DNA of 64,000 bases from Pseudomonas sp. S06B 330 (lineage in GTDB: Bacteria > Pseudomonadota > Gammaproteobacteria > Pseudomonadales > Pseudomonadaceae): positions 4,088,501 to 4,152,500 of the forward strand of contig NZ_CP088149.1 of NCBI RefSeq assembly GCF_002845275.2, given 5' to 3'. Positions 37,083 through 45,416 of the stretch are shown piece by piece; the stretch's first letter is position 1, and each line of letters starts with the position of its first letter. Below the pieces are notes generated by a model. It saw only the letters and a list, made by a program, of their open reading frames with translations. It had not been told where the DNA came from and searched no databases. A program made the position numbers and the translations under genes.

Positions 37083-38858
37083 ATGAGCAAAATGAGAGCA
37101 ATTGATGCAGCCGTTCTGGTGATGCGCCGCGAAGGTGTTGAAACCGCGTTTGGTATTCCGGGTGCTGCAATCAACCCGCTGTACTCGGCCCTGAAGAAAG
37201 TCGGCGGTATCGATCACGTCCTCGCTCGTCACGTTGAAGGCGCCTCGCACATGGCCGAGGGCTACACCCGCACCAAAGCCGGCAACATTGGCGTGTGCAT
37301 CGGCACCTCCGGCCCTGCTGGCACTGACATGGTCACTGGCCTGTACAGCGCCTCCGCTGACTCCATCCCGATCCTGTGCATCACCGGCCAAGCGCCGCGT
37401 GCCCGTATGCACAAGGAAGATTTCCAGGCCGTCGACATCACCAGCATCGTCAAGCCGGTGACCAAGTGGGCGACCACCGTTCTGGAACCAGGCCAGGTGC
37501 CTTACGCGTTCCAGAAAGCCTTCTATGAAATGCGCTCCGGTCGCCCAGGCCCTGTGCTGATCGACCTACCGTTCGACGTGCAGATGGCCGAAATCGAATT
37601 CGACATCGACGCCTACCAGCCGCTGCCGGTGCAAAAGCCTGCCGCCAACCGCGTCCAGGTCGAAAAAGCCCTGGCCATGCTCGACACTGCCGAGCGCCCA
37701 CTGCTGGTGGCCGGTGGTGGCATCATCAACGCCGACGCCTGCGACAAGCTGGTCGAATTCGCCGAGCTGACCGGTATTCCAGTGATCCCGACCCTGATGG
37801 GCTGGGGCATCATCCCCGACGATCACCCGCTGATGGTCGGCATGGTCGGTCTGCAGACCTCGCACCGCTACGGCAACGCCACCATGCTCAAGTCCGACGT
37901 GGTGTTGGGTATCGGTAACCGCTGGGCCAACCGCCACACCGGTTCCGTTGACGTCTACACCGAAGGTCGTCGTTTCATTCACGTCGATATCGAACCAACC
38001 CAGATCGGCCGGGTATTCACCCCGGACCTGGGTATCGTCTCCGACGCCGGTGCTGCCCTGGACGTGTTCCTGGAAGTGGCCCGCGAGTGGAAAGCCGCCG
38101 GCAAGCTCAAAGACCGCAGCGCCTGGCTGGAAGACTGCCAGCAGCGCAAGTCCAGCCTGCAGCGCAAGACCCATTTCGACAACGTGCCGGTCAAGCCGCA
38201 GCGCGTGTACCAGGAAATGAACCAGGTGTTCGGCAAAGACACCTGCTACGTCAGCACCATCGGTCTGTCGCAGATCGCCGGCGCGCAGTTCCTGCACGTG
38301 TACAAGCCGCGTCACTGGATCAACTGTGGTCAGGCCGGCCCACTGGGCTGGACCATTCCTGCTGCGCTGGGTGTGGTCAAGGCTGATCCGAGCCGCAAGG
38401 TTGTGGCCCTGTCGGGCGACTATGACTTCCAGTTCATGATCGAGGAACTGGCCGTGGGTGCACAGTTCAACCTGCCCTACGTCCACGTCCTGGTGAACAA
38501 CTCCTACCTGGGCCTGATTCGCCAGGCTCAGCGTGGCTTTGAGATGGACTACTGTGTGCAACTGGCGTTCGAGAACGTCAACGCACCGGAACTCAACGGT
38601 TATGGCGTCGACCACGTCGCCGTGGTTGAGGGCCTGGGTTGCAAGGCCCTGCGTGTTACCGAACCTGGCGAGATCGCGCCCGCCCTGCTCAAAGCGCAGA
38701 AACTGGCTGAAGAGTTCAAGGTACCGGTGGTGGTCGAGGTTATCCTCGAGCGCGTGACCAACATTTCCATGGGCACCGAAATCAACGCGGTCAACGAATT
38801 CGAAGACCTGGCACTGGTCGGCAACGACGCGCCAACCGCGATTTCCCTGCTCGACTGA
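37083..38858 (+). CDS. gcl: Glyoxylate carboligase
   Basis: Thiamin-diphosphate enzyme that condenses two glyoxylates to tartronate semialdehyde and CO2. It has the N-terminal pyrimidine-binding domain (where Gcl characteristically replaces the catalytic Glu with Val: [17 protein letters not shown]), the central FAD-type domain, and the C-terminal thiamin motif beginning [12 protein letters not shown] and ending near [12 protein letters not shown]. Length is 591 aa. ATG 37083 gives the family start [11 protein letters not shown]; the upstream extension of the frame crosses an operator. First gene of the glyoxylate operon. Confidence 0.96.
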   Translation: MSKMRAIDAAVLVMRREGVETAFGIPGAAINPLYSALKKVGGIDHVLARHVEGASHMAEGYTRTKAGNIGVCIGTSGPAGTDMVTGLYSASADSIPILCITGQAPRARMHKEDFQAVDITSIVKPVTKWATTVLEPGQVPYAFQKAFYEMRSGRPGPVLIDLPFDVQMAEIEFDIDAYQPLPVQKPAANRVQVEKALAMLDTAERPLLVAGGGIINADACDKLVEFAELTGIPVIPTLMGWGIIPDDHPLMVGMVGLQTSHRYGNATMLKSDVVLGIGNRWANRHTGSVDVYTEGRRFIHVDIEPTQIGRVFTPDLGIVSDAGAALDVFLEVAREWKAAGKLKDRSAWLEDCQQRKSSLQRKTHFDNVPVKPQRVYQEMNQVFGKDTCYVSTIGLSQIAGAQFLHVYKPRHWINCGQAGPLGWTIPAALGVVKADPSRKVVALSGDYDFQFMIEELAVGAQFNLPYVHVLVNNSYLGLIRQAQRGFEMDYCVQLAFENVNAPELNGYGVDHVAVVEGLGCKALRVTEPGEIAPALLKAQKLAEEFKVPVVVEVILERVTNISMGTEINAVNEFEDLALVGNDAPTAISLLD

Positions 38859-38868
38859 TCGCTTGAGC

Positions 38869-38900
38869 GGCCCTGTTGCGTTGCGCACAGGGCCCACTTT
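38869..38900 (+). terminator. Hairpin with T-run between gcl and hyi
   Basis: GGCCCTGT (38869-38876) pairs with ACAGGGCC (38887-38894) and the intervening TGCG/CGCA can extend it; CACTTT-TG follows. It starts 10 bp after the gcl stop. Because hyi follows in the same direction with its own AGGAGA site, it may act as a partial terminator that makes gcl more abundant than later enzymes. Confidence 0.6.
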
Positions 38901-38915
38901 TGCAAGGAGACCTCC

Positions 38916-39698
38916 ATGCCACGTTTTGCCGCCAACCTGTCCATGCTGTTCACCGAGCAGGACTTCCTCGCCCGCTTCAAAGCTGCAGCTGACGCTGGCT
39001 TCAGCGGAGTTGAATACCTGTTCCCGTACGATTTCAGCTCGGCTGAAATCAAGCAGCAACTCGATGCCCACGGCCTGACCCAGGTGCTGTTCAACCTGCC
39101 GGCTGGCGACTGGGCCAAGGGTGATCGCGGTATCGCTTGCGATCCTGCGCGCGTCGAGCAGTTCCGCGCCGGTGTCGATCTGGCCATCGCCTACGCCCAA
39201 GTGCTGGGCAACACCCAGGTCAACTGCCTGGCCGGTATCCGCCCGCAAGGCCCGGACTGCGCCAGCGTCCGCAAGACCTTCGTCGACAACCTCAAATACG
39301 CTGCCGACAAGCTGGAAGCCGCCGGGATCAAGCTGGTCATGGAAATGATCAACACCCGCGACATCCCAGGCTTCTACCTGAACAACACCCAACAGGCCCT
39401 GGAAATCCAGGCCGAAGTCGGCAGCAGCAACCTGTTCCTGCAATACGACATCTACCACATGCAAATCATGGAGGGCGACCTGGCCCGCACCATGGAAAGC
39501 AACCTGGCCAAGATCAACCACATCCAGCTGGCCGACAACCCGGGCCGCAACGAGCCGGGTACTGGCGAAATCAACTACCGCTTCCTCTTCGAACACCTGG
39601 ACCGCATCGGCTACCAGGGCTGGGTGGGCTGTGAATACAAGCCGCTGACCACCACCGAAGCTGGGCTGGGCTGGTTGAAATCCCATAACGCGATCTGA
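38916..39698 (+). CDS. hyi: Hydroxypyruvate isomerase
   Basis: TIM-barrel enzyme that interconverts tartronate semialdehyde and hydroxypyruvate. It starts MPRFAANLSMLFTEQDFLARF and carries the metal-binding Glu/Asp/His positions in MEMINTRDIPG, QYDIYHMQIMEGD and HIQLADNPGRNEPGTGEINY. Length 260 aa. It lies between gcl and glxR as in many gcl operons. Confidence 0.95.
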   Translation: MPRFAANLSMLFTEQDFLARFKAAADAGFSGVEYLFPYDFSSAEIKQQLDAHGLTQVLFNLPAGDWAKGDRGIACDPARVEQFRAGVDLAIAYAQVLGNTQVNCLAGIRPQGPDCASVRKTFVDNLKYAADKLEAAGIKLVMEMINTRDIPGFYLNNTQQALEIQAEVGSSNLFLQYDIYHMQIMEGDLARTMESNLAKINHIQLADNPGRNEPGTGEINYRFLFEHLDRIGYQGWVGCEYKPLTTTEAGLGWLKSHNAI

Positions 39699-39727
39699 CC
39701 TGCAAACAATTACAAGAGGCATCTCTC

Positions 39728-40621
39728 ATGGCTAAAATCGGATTTATCGGCACCGGCATCATGGGCCGCCCAATGGCGCAGAACCTGCAAAAAGCCGGTC
39801 ACAGCCTGTTCCTGTCCACCCATCACGATGCAGCCCCGGCCGACCTCGTTGCCGCAGGCGCCGTTGCCCTGGCCAACCCGAAAGAAGTGGCCCAGGAAGC
39901 TGAATTCATCATCGTCATGGTGCCCGACACCCCACAGGTCGAAAGCGTGCTGTTCGGTGACAACGGTGTGGCTCAAGGCGTAGGCCCGAACAAAGTCGTG
40001 ATCGACATGAGCTCGATCTCCCCTACCGCCACCAAAGCCTTCGCCGAGAAGATCAAGGCGACTGGCGCCACCTACCTGGACGCGCCAGTGTCCGGCGGTG
40101 AAGTCGGTGCCAAGGCCGCGACCTTGAGCATCATGGTCGGTGGTTGCCCGAATGCTTTCGAACGCGCACTGCCGCTGTTCCAGGCCATGGGCAAGAACAT
40201 CACCCGCGTGGGTGGCAGCGGCGACGGTCAGACCGCCAAGGTCGCCAATCAGATCATCGTTGCCCTGAACATTCAGGCAGTGGCTGAAGCCCTGCTGTTC
40301 GCCGCCAAGAACGGCGCCGATCCTGCCAAGGTACGTGAAGCACTGATGGGCGGCTTCGCCTCCTCGAAGATCCTGGAAGTACACGGCGAGCGCATGATCA
40401 AGGGCACCTTCGATCCAGGCTTCCGCATCAGCCTGCACCAGAAGGACCTGAACCTGGCCCTGCAAGGCGCCAAGGAGCTGAACATCAACCTGCCCAACAC
40501 CTCCAACGCCCAGCAAGTGTTCAGCACCTGCGCAGCCATCGGCGGTGCCAACTGGGACCACTCGGCGCTGATCAAAGGGCTTGAGCACATGGCCAACTTC
40601 TCGATCCGCGACGACAAGTAA
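39728..40621 (+). CDS. glxR: 2-hydroxy-3-oxopropionate (tartronate semialdehyde) reductase
   Basis: Reduces tartronate semialdehyde to D-glycerate with NAD(P)H. It has the N-terminal Rossmann motif GFIGTGIMGRPMAQNL, the beta-hydroxyacid dehydrogenase substrate loop DAPVSGGEVGA, and the catalytic lysine in GDGQTAKVANQI (about residue 170). Length 297 aa. Third gene of the operon. Confidence 0.96.
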   Translation: MAKIGFIGTGIMGRPMAQNLQKAGHSLFLSTHHDAAPADLVAAGAVALANPKEVAQEAEFIIVMVPDTPQVESVLFGDNGVAQGVGPNKVVIDMSSISPTATKAFAEKIKATGATYLDAPVSGGEVGAKAATLSIMVGGCPNAFERALPLFQAMGKNITRVGGSGDGQTAKVANQIIVALNIQAVAEALLFAAKNGADPAKVREALMGGFASSKILEVHGERMIKGTFDPGFRISLHQKDLNLALQGAKELNINLPNTSNAQQVFSTCAAIGGANWDHSALIKGLEHMANFSIRDDK

Positions 40622-40635
40622 TACCCAGGCAACAG

Positions 40636-40679
40636 CGCCCCTGGGTCAGCCTGCACGGAGGCGGGCCCAGGGGCGTTTT
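40636..40679 (+). terminator. Intrinsic terminator after glxR
   Basis: CGCCCCTGGG (40636-40645) and CCCAGGGGCG (40666-40675) form a perfect 10-bp stem, followed directly by TTTT. It ends 33 bp before ttuD. It should stop much of the gcl-hyi-glxR message, so ttuD-pyk are either read through at a lower level or have their own promoter. Confidence 0.85.
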
Positions 40680-40712
40680 CGATTCTGAAGAACAATAAGA
40701 TTGGAGCCTGCC

Positions 40713-41993
40713 ATGTCGCTCGATCCGCAACACTTTCTGCGCGACCTGTTCGCCACGGCCATCGATGCCGCGCACCCTCACCAGGTCCTTGAAGCGCACC
40801 TGCCCAGCGACCGCAGCGGTCGCGTCATTGTCATCGGCGCTGGCAAAGCTGCAGCGGCCATGGCCGAAGTGGTCGAACGCCACTGGAAGGGCCCGGTCTC
40901 CGGCCTGGTGGTCACCCGCTACGGCCACGGTGCCAACTGCTCGAAAATCGAAGTGGTCGAAGCTGCCCACCCGGTTCCCGACGCCGCCGGCCTGGCTGTT
41001 GCCAAACGCGTGTTGGAAATGGTCAGCAACCTGACCGCCGACGACCGCGTGATTTTCCTGCTCTCCGGCGGTGGTTCTGCCTTGCTGGCCCTGCCCGCCG
41101 AAGGTCTGACCCTGGCCGACAAGCAACAGATCAACAAGGCGCTGCTTAAATCCGGCGCGACCATCGGCGAGATGAACTGCGTGCGCAAGCACCTCTCGGC
41201 GATCAAGGGTGGCCGCCTGGCCAAGGCCTGCTGGCCGGCCACGGTCTACACCTATGCGATTTCCGACGTGCCGGGTGACCTGGCCACCGTCATCGCCTCC
41301 GGCCCGACCGTGGCCGACCCGAGCACCTCGGCCGAAGCCCTGGCGATCCTCAAGCGCTATAACATCGAAGCGCCTGCTGCCGTCACTGCCTGGCTGAACA
41401 ACCCGGCCTCGGAAACCGTCAAGGCCGATGACCCGGCCCTGGCACGCAGCCACTTCCAACTGATCGCCCGCCCCCAGCAGTCGCTGGAAGCTGCGGCGGT
41501 CAAAGCCCGTCAAGCCGGTTTCAGCCCGCTGATTCTCGGCGACCTGGAAGGCGAATCACGGGAAGTGGCCAAGGTCCATGCCGGCATCGCCCGACAGATC
41601 GTCCTGCACGGCCAGCCACTGTCGCCTCCGTGCGTGATCCTTTCCGGTGGCGAAACCACCGTGACCGTGCGCGGCAATGGCCGTGGCGGACGCAACGCCG
41701 AGTTTCTCTTGAGCCTGACCGAAAGCCTCAAGGGCCTGCCCGGTGTCTATGCCCTGGCCGGTGACACCGACGGTATCGATGGCTCCGAAGACAACGCCGG
41801 TGCGTTGATGACCCCAGACAGTTACGCGCGCGCCGCAGCCCTCGGCCTGTCGGCCAGTGATGAGCTGGACAACAACAATGGCTATGGCTACTTCGCCGCT
41901 CTCGATGCCTTGATCGTCACCGAGCCGACGCGGACCAACGTTAACGATTTTCGCGCCATTCTGATCCTCGAGAGTGCCAAACATGACGCCTGA
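40713..41993 (+). CDS. ttuD: Glycerate 2-kinase / hydroxypyruvate reductase (TtuD type)
   Basis: 426-aa protein with the MOFRL glycerate-kinase fold: IVIGAGKAAAAMAEVV, LLSGGGSALLALP, and the C-terminal LAGDTDGIDGSEDNAGA loop. Annotated in many genomes as hydroxypyruvate reductase, but the fold indicates conversion of D-glycerate to 2-phosphoglycerate, which fits between GlxR and pyruvate kinase. A TTG at 40701 is in frame but lies at the GGAG ribosome-binding site, so ATG 40713 is used. It overlaps the next gene by 11 bp. Confidence 0.93.
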   Translation: MSLDPQHFLRDLFATAIDAAHPHQVLEAHLPSDRSGRVIVIGAGKAAAAMAEVVERHWKGPVSGLVVTRYGHGANCSKIEVVEAAHPVPDAAGLAVAKRVLEMVSNLTADDRVIFLLSGGGSALLALPAEGLTLADKQQINKALLKSGATIGEMNCVRKHLSAIKGGRLAKACWPATVYTYAISDVPGDLATVIASGPTVADPSTSAEALAILKRYNIEAPAAVTAWLNNPASETVKADDPALARSHFQLIARPQQSLEAAAVKARQAGFSPLILGDLEGESREVAKVHAGIARQIVLHGQPLSPPCVILSGGETTVTVRGNGRGGRNAEFLLSLTESLKGLPGVYALAGDTDGIDGSEDNAGALMTPDSYARAAALGLSASDELDNNNGYGYFAALDALIVTEPTRTNVNDFRAILILESAKHDA

Positions 41994-43398
41994 CAAAAAA
42001 GTCAAAATCCTCGCTACCCTCGGCCCTGCCATCAAGGGTATCGATGACATCCGCCAACTGGTTGAGTCCGGGGTAAATATCTTCCGCCTCAACTTCAGCC
42101 ATGGCGAACACGAAGACCACGCCCTGCGCTACCAGTGGATCCGCGAAGTTGAAAGCCAGCTGAATTACCCGCTGGGTATCCTCATGGACCTGCAAGGGCC
42201 GAAACTGCGGGTTGGCCGTTTTGCCGAGGGCAAAGTCCAGCTGCAACGCGGCCAGGCCCTGCGCCTGGACCTGGACAGTACCCCCGGCACTGTCGAGCGG
42301 GTCAACCTGCCCCACCCGGAAATCATTGCTGCGCTTGAGCCAGGCATGGACCTGCTGCTCGATGACGGCAAGCTGCGCCTGCGGGTGACTGCCAAGCACA
42401 GCGACGCCATCGAGACTGAAGTACTCAATGGCGGCGAGCTGTCTGACCGCAAAGGCGTCAACGTTCCACAGGCAGTGTTGGACCTCAGCCCGCTGACCGC
42501 CAAGGATCGCCGCGACCTGACCTTCGGCCTGGAACTGGGTGTGGACTGGGTGGCCCTGTCGTTCGTGCAGCGCCCGGAAGACATCATCGAAGCACGCCAG
42601 CTGATCGGTGACCGCGCCTACCTGATGGCCAAGATCGAGAAACCGTCGGCGGTGACTCAACTGCGCGCGATTGCCGAGCTGAGCGATGCGATCATGGTTG
42701 CCCGCGGCGACTTGGGCGTGGAAGTGCCTGCTGAAAGCGTGCCACAGATCCAGAAAACCATCATCAACACCTGCCGCGAGCTGGGCAAACCGGTGGTGGT
42801 TGCCACGCAGATGCTTGAATCGATGCGCTTCTCCCCAGCCCCGACCCGCGCCGAAGTTACCGACGTGGCCAACGCTGTGGCTGAAGGTGCCGACGCGGTC
42901 ATGCTCTCTGCCGAAACCGCTTCGGGGGACTACCCGCTCGAAGCCGTACAAATGATGAGCAAGATCATCCGTCAGGTCGAAAATGGCCCGGACTATCAAG
43001 CTCAGCTCGACGTTGGCCGGCCCAAGGCTGAAGCGACGGTCTCCGACGCCATCAGCTGCGCGATCCGTCGTATCAGCGGCATTCTGCCGGTGGCGGTACT
43101 GGTCAACTACAGTGAATCGGGTGCCTCGACCTTGCGTGCTGCGCGCGAACGGCCACGGGCACCGATTCTCAACCTGACCCCCAACCTGTCCACCGCCCGG
43201 CGCCTGAGCGTGGCCTGGGGTGTGCACTCGGTGGTCAATGACCGCCTGCGCCAGGTCGATGAAATCTGCTCCACCGCACTGGAAATCGCCCAGGCACAAG
43301 GCATGGCCAGCCGTGGCGATACCCTGTTGATCACCGCCGGTGTGCCTTTTGGTAAGCCGGGATCGACTAACACGCTGCGGATCGAAACCTTGATCTGA
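41983..43398 (+). CDS. pykF: Pyruvate kinase
   Basis: Converts phosphoenolpyruvate and ADP to pyruvate and ATP, the last step of the glyoxylate route encoded here. Conserved sites: KILATLGPAI, MDLQGPKLRVG, the lysine/magnesium motif LMAKIEKPSAV, MVARGDLGVEVP and the VATQMLESM loop. Length 471 aa from ATG 41983, which lies inside the end of ttuD, implying coupled translation. Which Pseudomonas paralogue name applies (pykF rather than pykA) is inferred from the gcl operon context. Confidence 0.93.
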   Translation: MTPDKKVKILATLGPAIKGIDDIRQLVESGVNIFRLNFSHGEHEDHALRYQWIREVESQLNYPLGILMDLQGPKLRVGRFAEGKVQLQRGQALRLDLDSTPGTVERVNLPHPEIIAALEPGMDLLLDDGKLRLRVTAKHSDAIETEVLNGGELSDRKGVNVPQAVLDLSPLTAKDRRDLTFGLELGVDWVALSFVQRPEDIIEARQLIGDRAYLMAKIEKPSAVTQLRAIAELSDAIMVARGDLGVEVPAESVPQIQKTIINTCRELGKPVVVATQMLESMRFSPAPTRAEVTDVANAVAEGADAVMLSAETASGDYPLEAVQMMSKIIRQVENGPDYQAQLDVGRPKAEATVSDAISCAIRRISGILPVAVLVNYSESGASTLRAARERPRAPILNLTPNLSTARRLSVAWGVHSVVNDRLRQVDEICSTALEIAQAQGMASRGDTLLITAGVPFGKPGSTNTLRIETLI

Positions 43399-43407
43399 TG
43401 CTGTACA

Positions 43408-43484
43408 GGGCTGCCCTGCAGCCCATCGTCGGCAAAACCGGCTCCCACATACCGTAACTGTGGGAGCTGGCCTTGCCAGCGCTG
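43408..43484. repeat. Hairpin plus class B dyad repeat after pyruvate kinase
   Basis: GGGCTGC-CCT-GCAGCCC (43408-43424) is a perfect 7-bp stem-loop. It runs directly into CATCGTCGGCAAAACCGGCTCCCACA and, after 9 bp, TGTGGGAGCTGGCCTTGCCAGCGCTG, a class B repeat. No T-run is present; the unit separates the glyoxylate operon from the urea transporter gene. Confidence 0.75.
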
Positions 43485-43566
43485 AGGCCAGCGCCAATAC
43501 ACATTCAGGTGGGAAAACCCAGCCCAATAGAGGCCGCCCCACTCCACATCAACCCAGACTGCCCCC

Positions 43567-44454
43567 ATGTACACCAAGAATTTCGTCAACCCGTGCCCCG
43601 ACTGGGCCACGGCTTTGCTCAATGGCTTCAGCCAGGTCCTGTTGCAACGCAACCCGTTGTGCGGCCTGCTATGCCTGCTGGCCATCACCCTGACCGCCCC
43701 CAACCTGGTCGGTGGCGCCTTGCTGGGCGCTCTTGCCGGGCTGCTCACGGCCCAGCGCCGTGGCTACAACCGCACTGATCGCCAGGCTGGCCTGTACAGC
43801 TACAACGGCGTGCTGATCGGCTTGTTGCTTAGCTACGCCCTGCCCTGGTCGGCCATCTTGCCGCCACTCATCATCGCTGCCGGCGGCGTAAGCAGCATGC
43901 TTGTGCACCAGTGGCTAAAACGCGCCAGTTCCAACCTGCTGCTGCCGGCATACACCGCACCGTTCGTACTGATCGGCTGGGCCGTGCTTCTGCTTAGCCA
44001 CCCCGAAGCCAGCGCCGCCAGCCCGATCGAGCACAATGCGCTCTACGCACTGGCGCGCGGCCTGGGGCAGATTTTCCTGCTGGATAACCCGCTTGCCGGT
44101 CTGCTGATCGCCAGCGGCCTACTGATCGCCAACCGCTATGCCGCCGCCTGGGCGTTGCTCGGCGCGGCGCTGGGCGGTAGCGTCGCGCTACTCGGCGGCG
44201 AAGCCAATGCTGCCTATGCCGGCCTCTACGGTTTCAACGCTGCACTCGCCGCCCTGGCCTTCAGCCAGACCCGCAAACAGCCCTGGTTGCCGTTGCTGGC
44301 GATGATTCTGGCCATTGTCCTGCAACCGCTGGTAGCCCAACTGCCAGTGCCGGGCCTGACCGCGCCGTTCATCTTTGCCTGCTGGCTGGTATTGATCGGC
44401 CAGCGCCTGATGCGCCACCCGCTGACTCGCCGTGCCAGTCGCTTGCATAGCTGA
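43567..44454 (+). CDS. Urea transporter (UT/SLC14 family)
   Basis: 295-aa inner-membrane protein with about ten helices in two homologous halves. The first half has LCLLAITLTAPNLVGGALLGALAG and the conserved GLYSYNGVLIGLLL; the second half has the matching YAGLYGFNAALAALAF. These are the UT-family pore motifs. Urea is released in the two last steps of allantoate breakdown, so the channel may move it in or out. No urease gene is in the window. Confidence 0.9.
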   Translation: MYTKNFVNPCPDWATALLNGFSQVLLQRNPLCGLLCLLAITLTAPNLVGGALLGALAGLLTAQRRGYNRTDRQAGLYSYNGVLIGLLLSYALPWSAILPPLIIAAGGVSSMLVHQWLKRASSNLLLPAYTAPFVLIGWAVLLLSHPEASAASPIEHNALYALARGLGQIFLLDNPLAGLLIASGLLIANRYAAAWALLGAALGGSVALLGGEANAAYAGLYGFNAALAALAFSQTRKQPWLPLLAMILAIVLQPLVAQLPVPGLTAPFIFACWLVLIGQRLMRHPLTRRASRLHS

Positions 44455-44469
44455 GACGCTGCCCCTAGG

Positions 44470-44497
44470 CTCAGCTCCATTGTTTAATGGAGCTGAG
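44470..44497 (+). promoter_or_regulatory. Perfect hairpin enclosing the ribosome-binding site of the ion channel gene
   Basis: CTCAGCTCCATT, loop GTTT, AATGGAGCTGAG: 12 of 12 base pairs. The only Shine-Dalgarno-like sequence for the next gene (GGAG, 44489-44492) lies in the 3' arm, and the start codon at 44499 follows the stem by one base. No T-run follows, so it is not a standard terminator. It starts 15 bp after the stop codon of the urea transporter. Confidence 0.8.
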
Positions 44498-44498
44498 T

Positions 44499-45323
44499 AT
44501 GGACACCCCTTCGAGCTGGCGTGAGCGGCTCTATGTCATCGTTTTTCAAACCGATACAGTCGCTGGCCGTCGCTTTGACAGTATCCTCCTGCTGATCATC
44601 CTCGCCAGCCTGATCACGGTGGTGCTGGACAGTATCGATGAAGTGCACCAGAACTACGCTGGGCTGCTGGCCGGGATCGAGTGGGGGTTCACCGCCATCT
44701 TTCTGGTCGAGTACCTGATTCGCCTGTACTGCTCGCCCAAGCCCTTACGCTACGCTTTCAGCTTCTACGGTCTGGTCGACCTGCTGGCGATCGTGCCGGG
44801 CATCATCGCCTTGTACTACAGCGACGCACAGTACCTGCTGATCATTCGGGTAATCAGGATGCTGCGCATCTTCCGCGTGCTCAAGCTCAGCCCCTATCTC
44901 AAACAAGCGCATTACCTGCTCTCGGCACTGCGCGGCAGCAAGCAGAAGATCATCGTGTTTCTGCTCAGTGTCTCGACCCTGGTAACGGTGTTTGGCACCC
45001 TGATGTACGTGGTCGAAGGGCCGGAGCATGGCTTTACCAGCATTCCCAAAGGGATCTACTGGGCAATTGTCACCCTGACCACGGTCGGCTTCGGCGATAT
45101 CGTGCCCAGGACGCCGCTGGGCCAGGTGATTTCCTCGTTGGTGATGATCACCGGTTACTCGATCATTGCCGTGCCCACCGGGATCTTCACTGCGGAGCTG
45201 GCCAATGCCATGCGCGGCGAGCAGCTGCAACATGACTGCCCAGTGTGCCGGAAAAACAACCACGAGCACGGCGCCGCGTTCTGCTCGCGTTGTGGTAATG
45301 CGTTGTTCAAAAAAATGGAATAA
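44499..45323 (+). CDS. Voltage-gated-type potassium channel with C-terminal zinc ribbon
   Basis: 274-aa channel subunit: six membrane helices, an S4-like segment with regular arginines (RVIRMLRIFRVLKL, near 125) and the K+ selectivity filter TTVGFGDIVP (near 195). After the last helix a 40-residue tail carries CPVC and CSRC pairs 13 residues apart (CPVCRKNNHEHGAAFCSRCGN), a probable zinc ribbon. ATG 44499 is 6 nt after GGAG; the earlier ATG 44487 has no ribosome-binding site and lies inside the hairpin. The role could be potassium or voltage homeostasis. Confidence 0.88.
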   Translation: MDTPSSWRERLYVIVFQTDTVAGRRFDSILLLIILASLITVVLDSIDEVHQNYAGLLAGIEWGFTAIFLVEYLIRLYCSPKPLRYAFSFYGLVDLLAIVPGIIALYYSDAQYLLIIRVIRMLRIFRVLKLSPYLKQAHYLLSALRGSKQKIIVFLLSVSTLVTVFGTLMYVVEGPEHGFTSIPKGIYWAIVTLTTVGFGDIVPRTPLGQVISSLVMITGYSIIAVPTGIFTAELANAMRGEQLQHDCPVCRKNNHEHGAAFCSRCGNALFKKME

Positions 45324-45416
45324 GCAAAGTACTTTTTAATCTTTTAGCGCCTAAGCCTGAGCCGCTATAGTCGCTGGCATAATGCCTTTAACGCCAATTC
45401 GAACAAGGAATGCGCA

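Noticed and set aside
37566..39722. A 718-codon open frame on the minus strand opposite gcl and hyi.
   Set aside because: Same reason: gcl, hyi and glxR are unmistakable on the plus strand.
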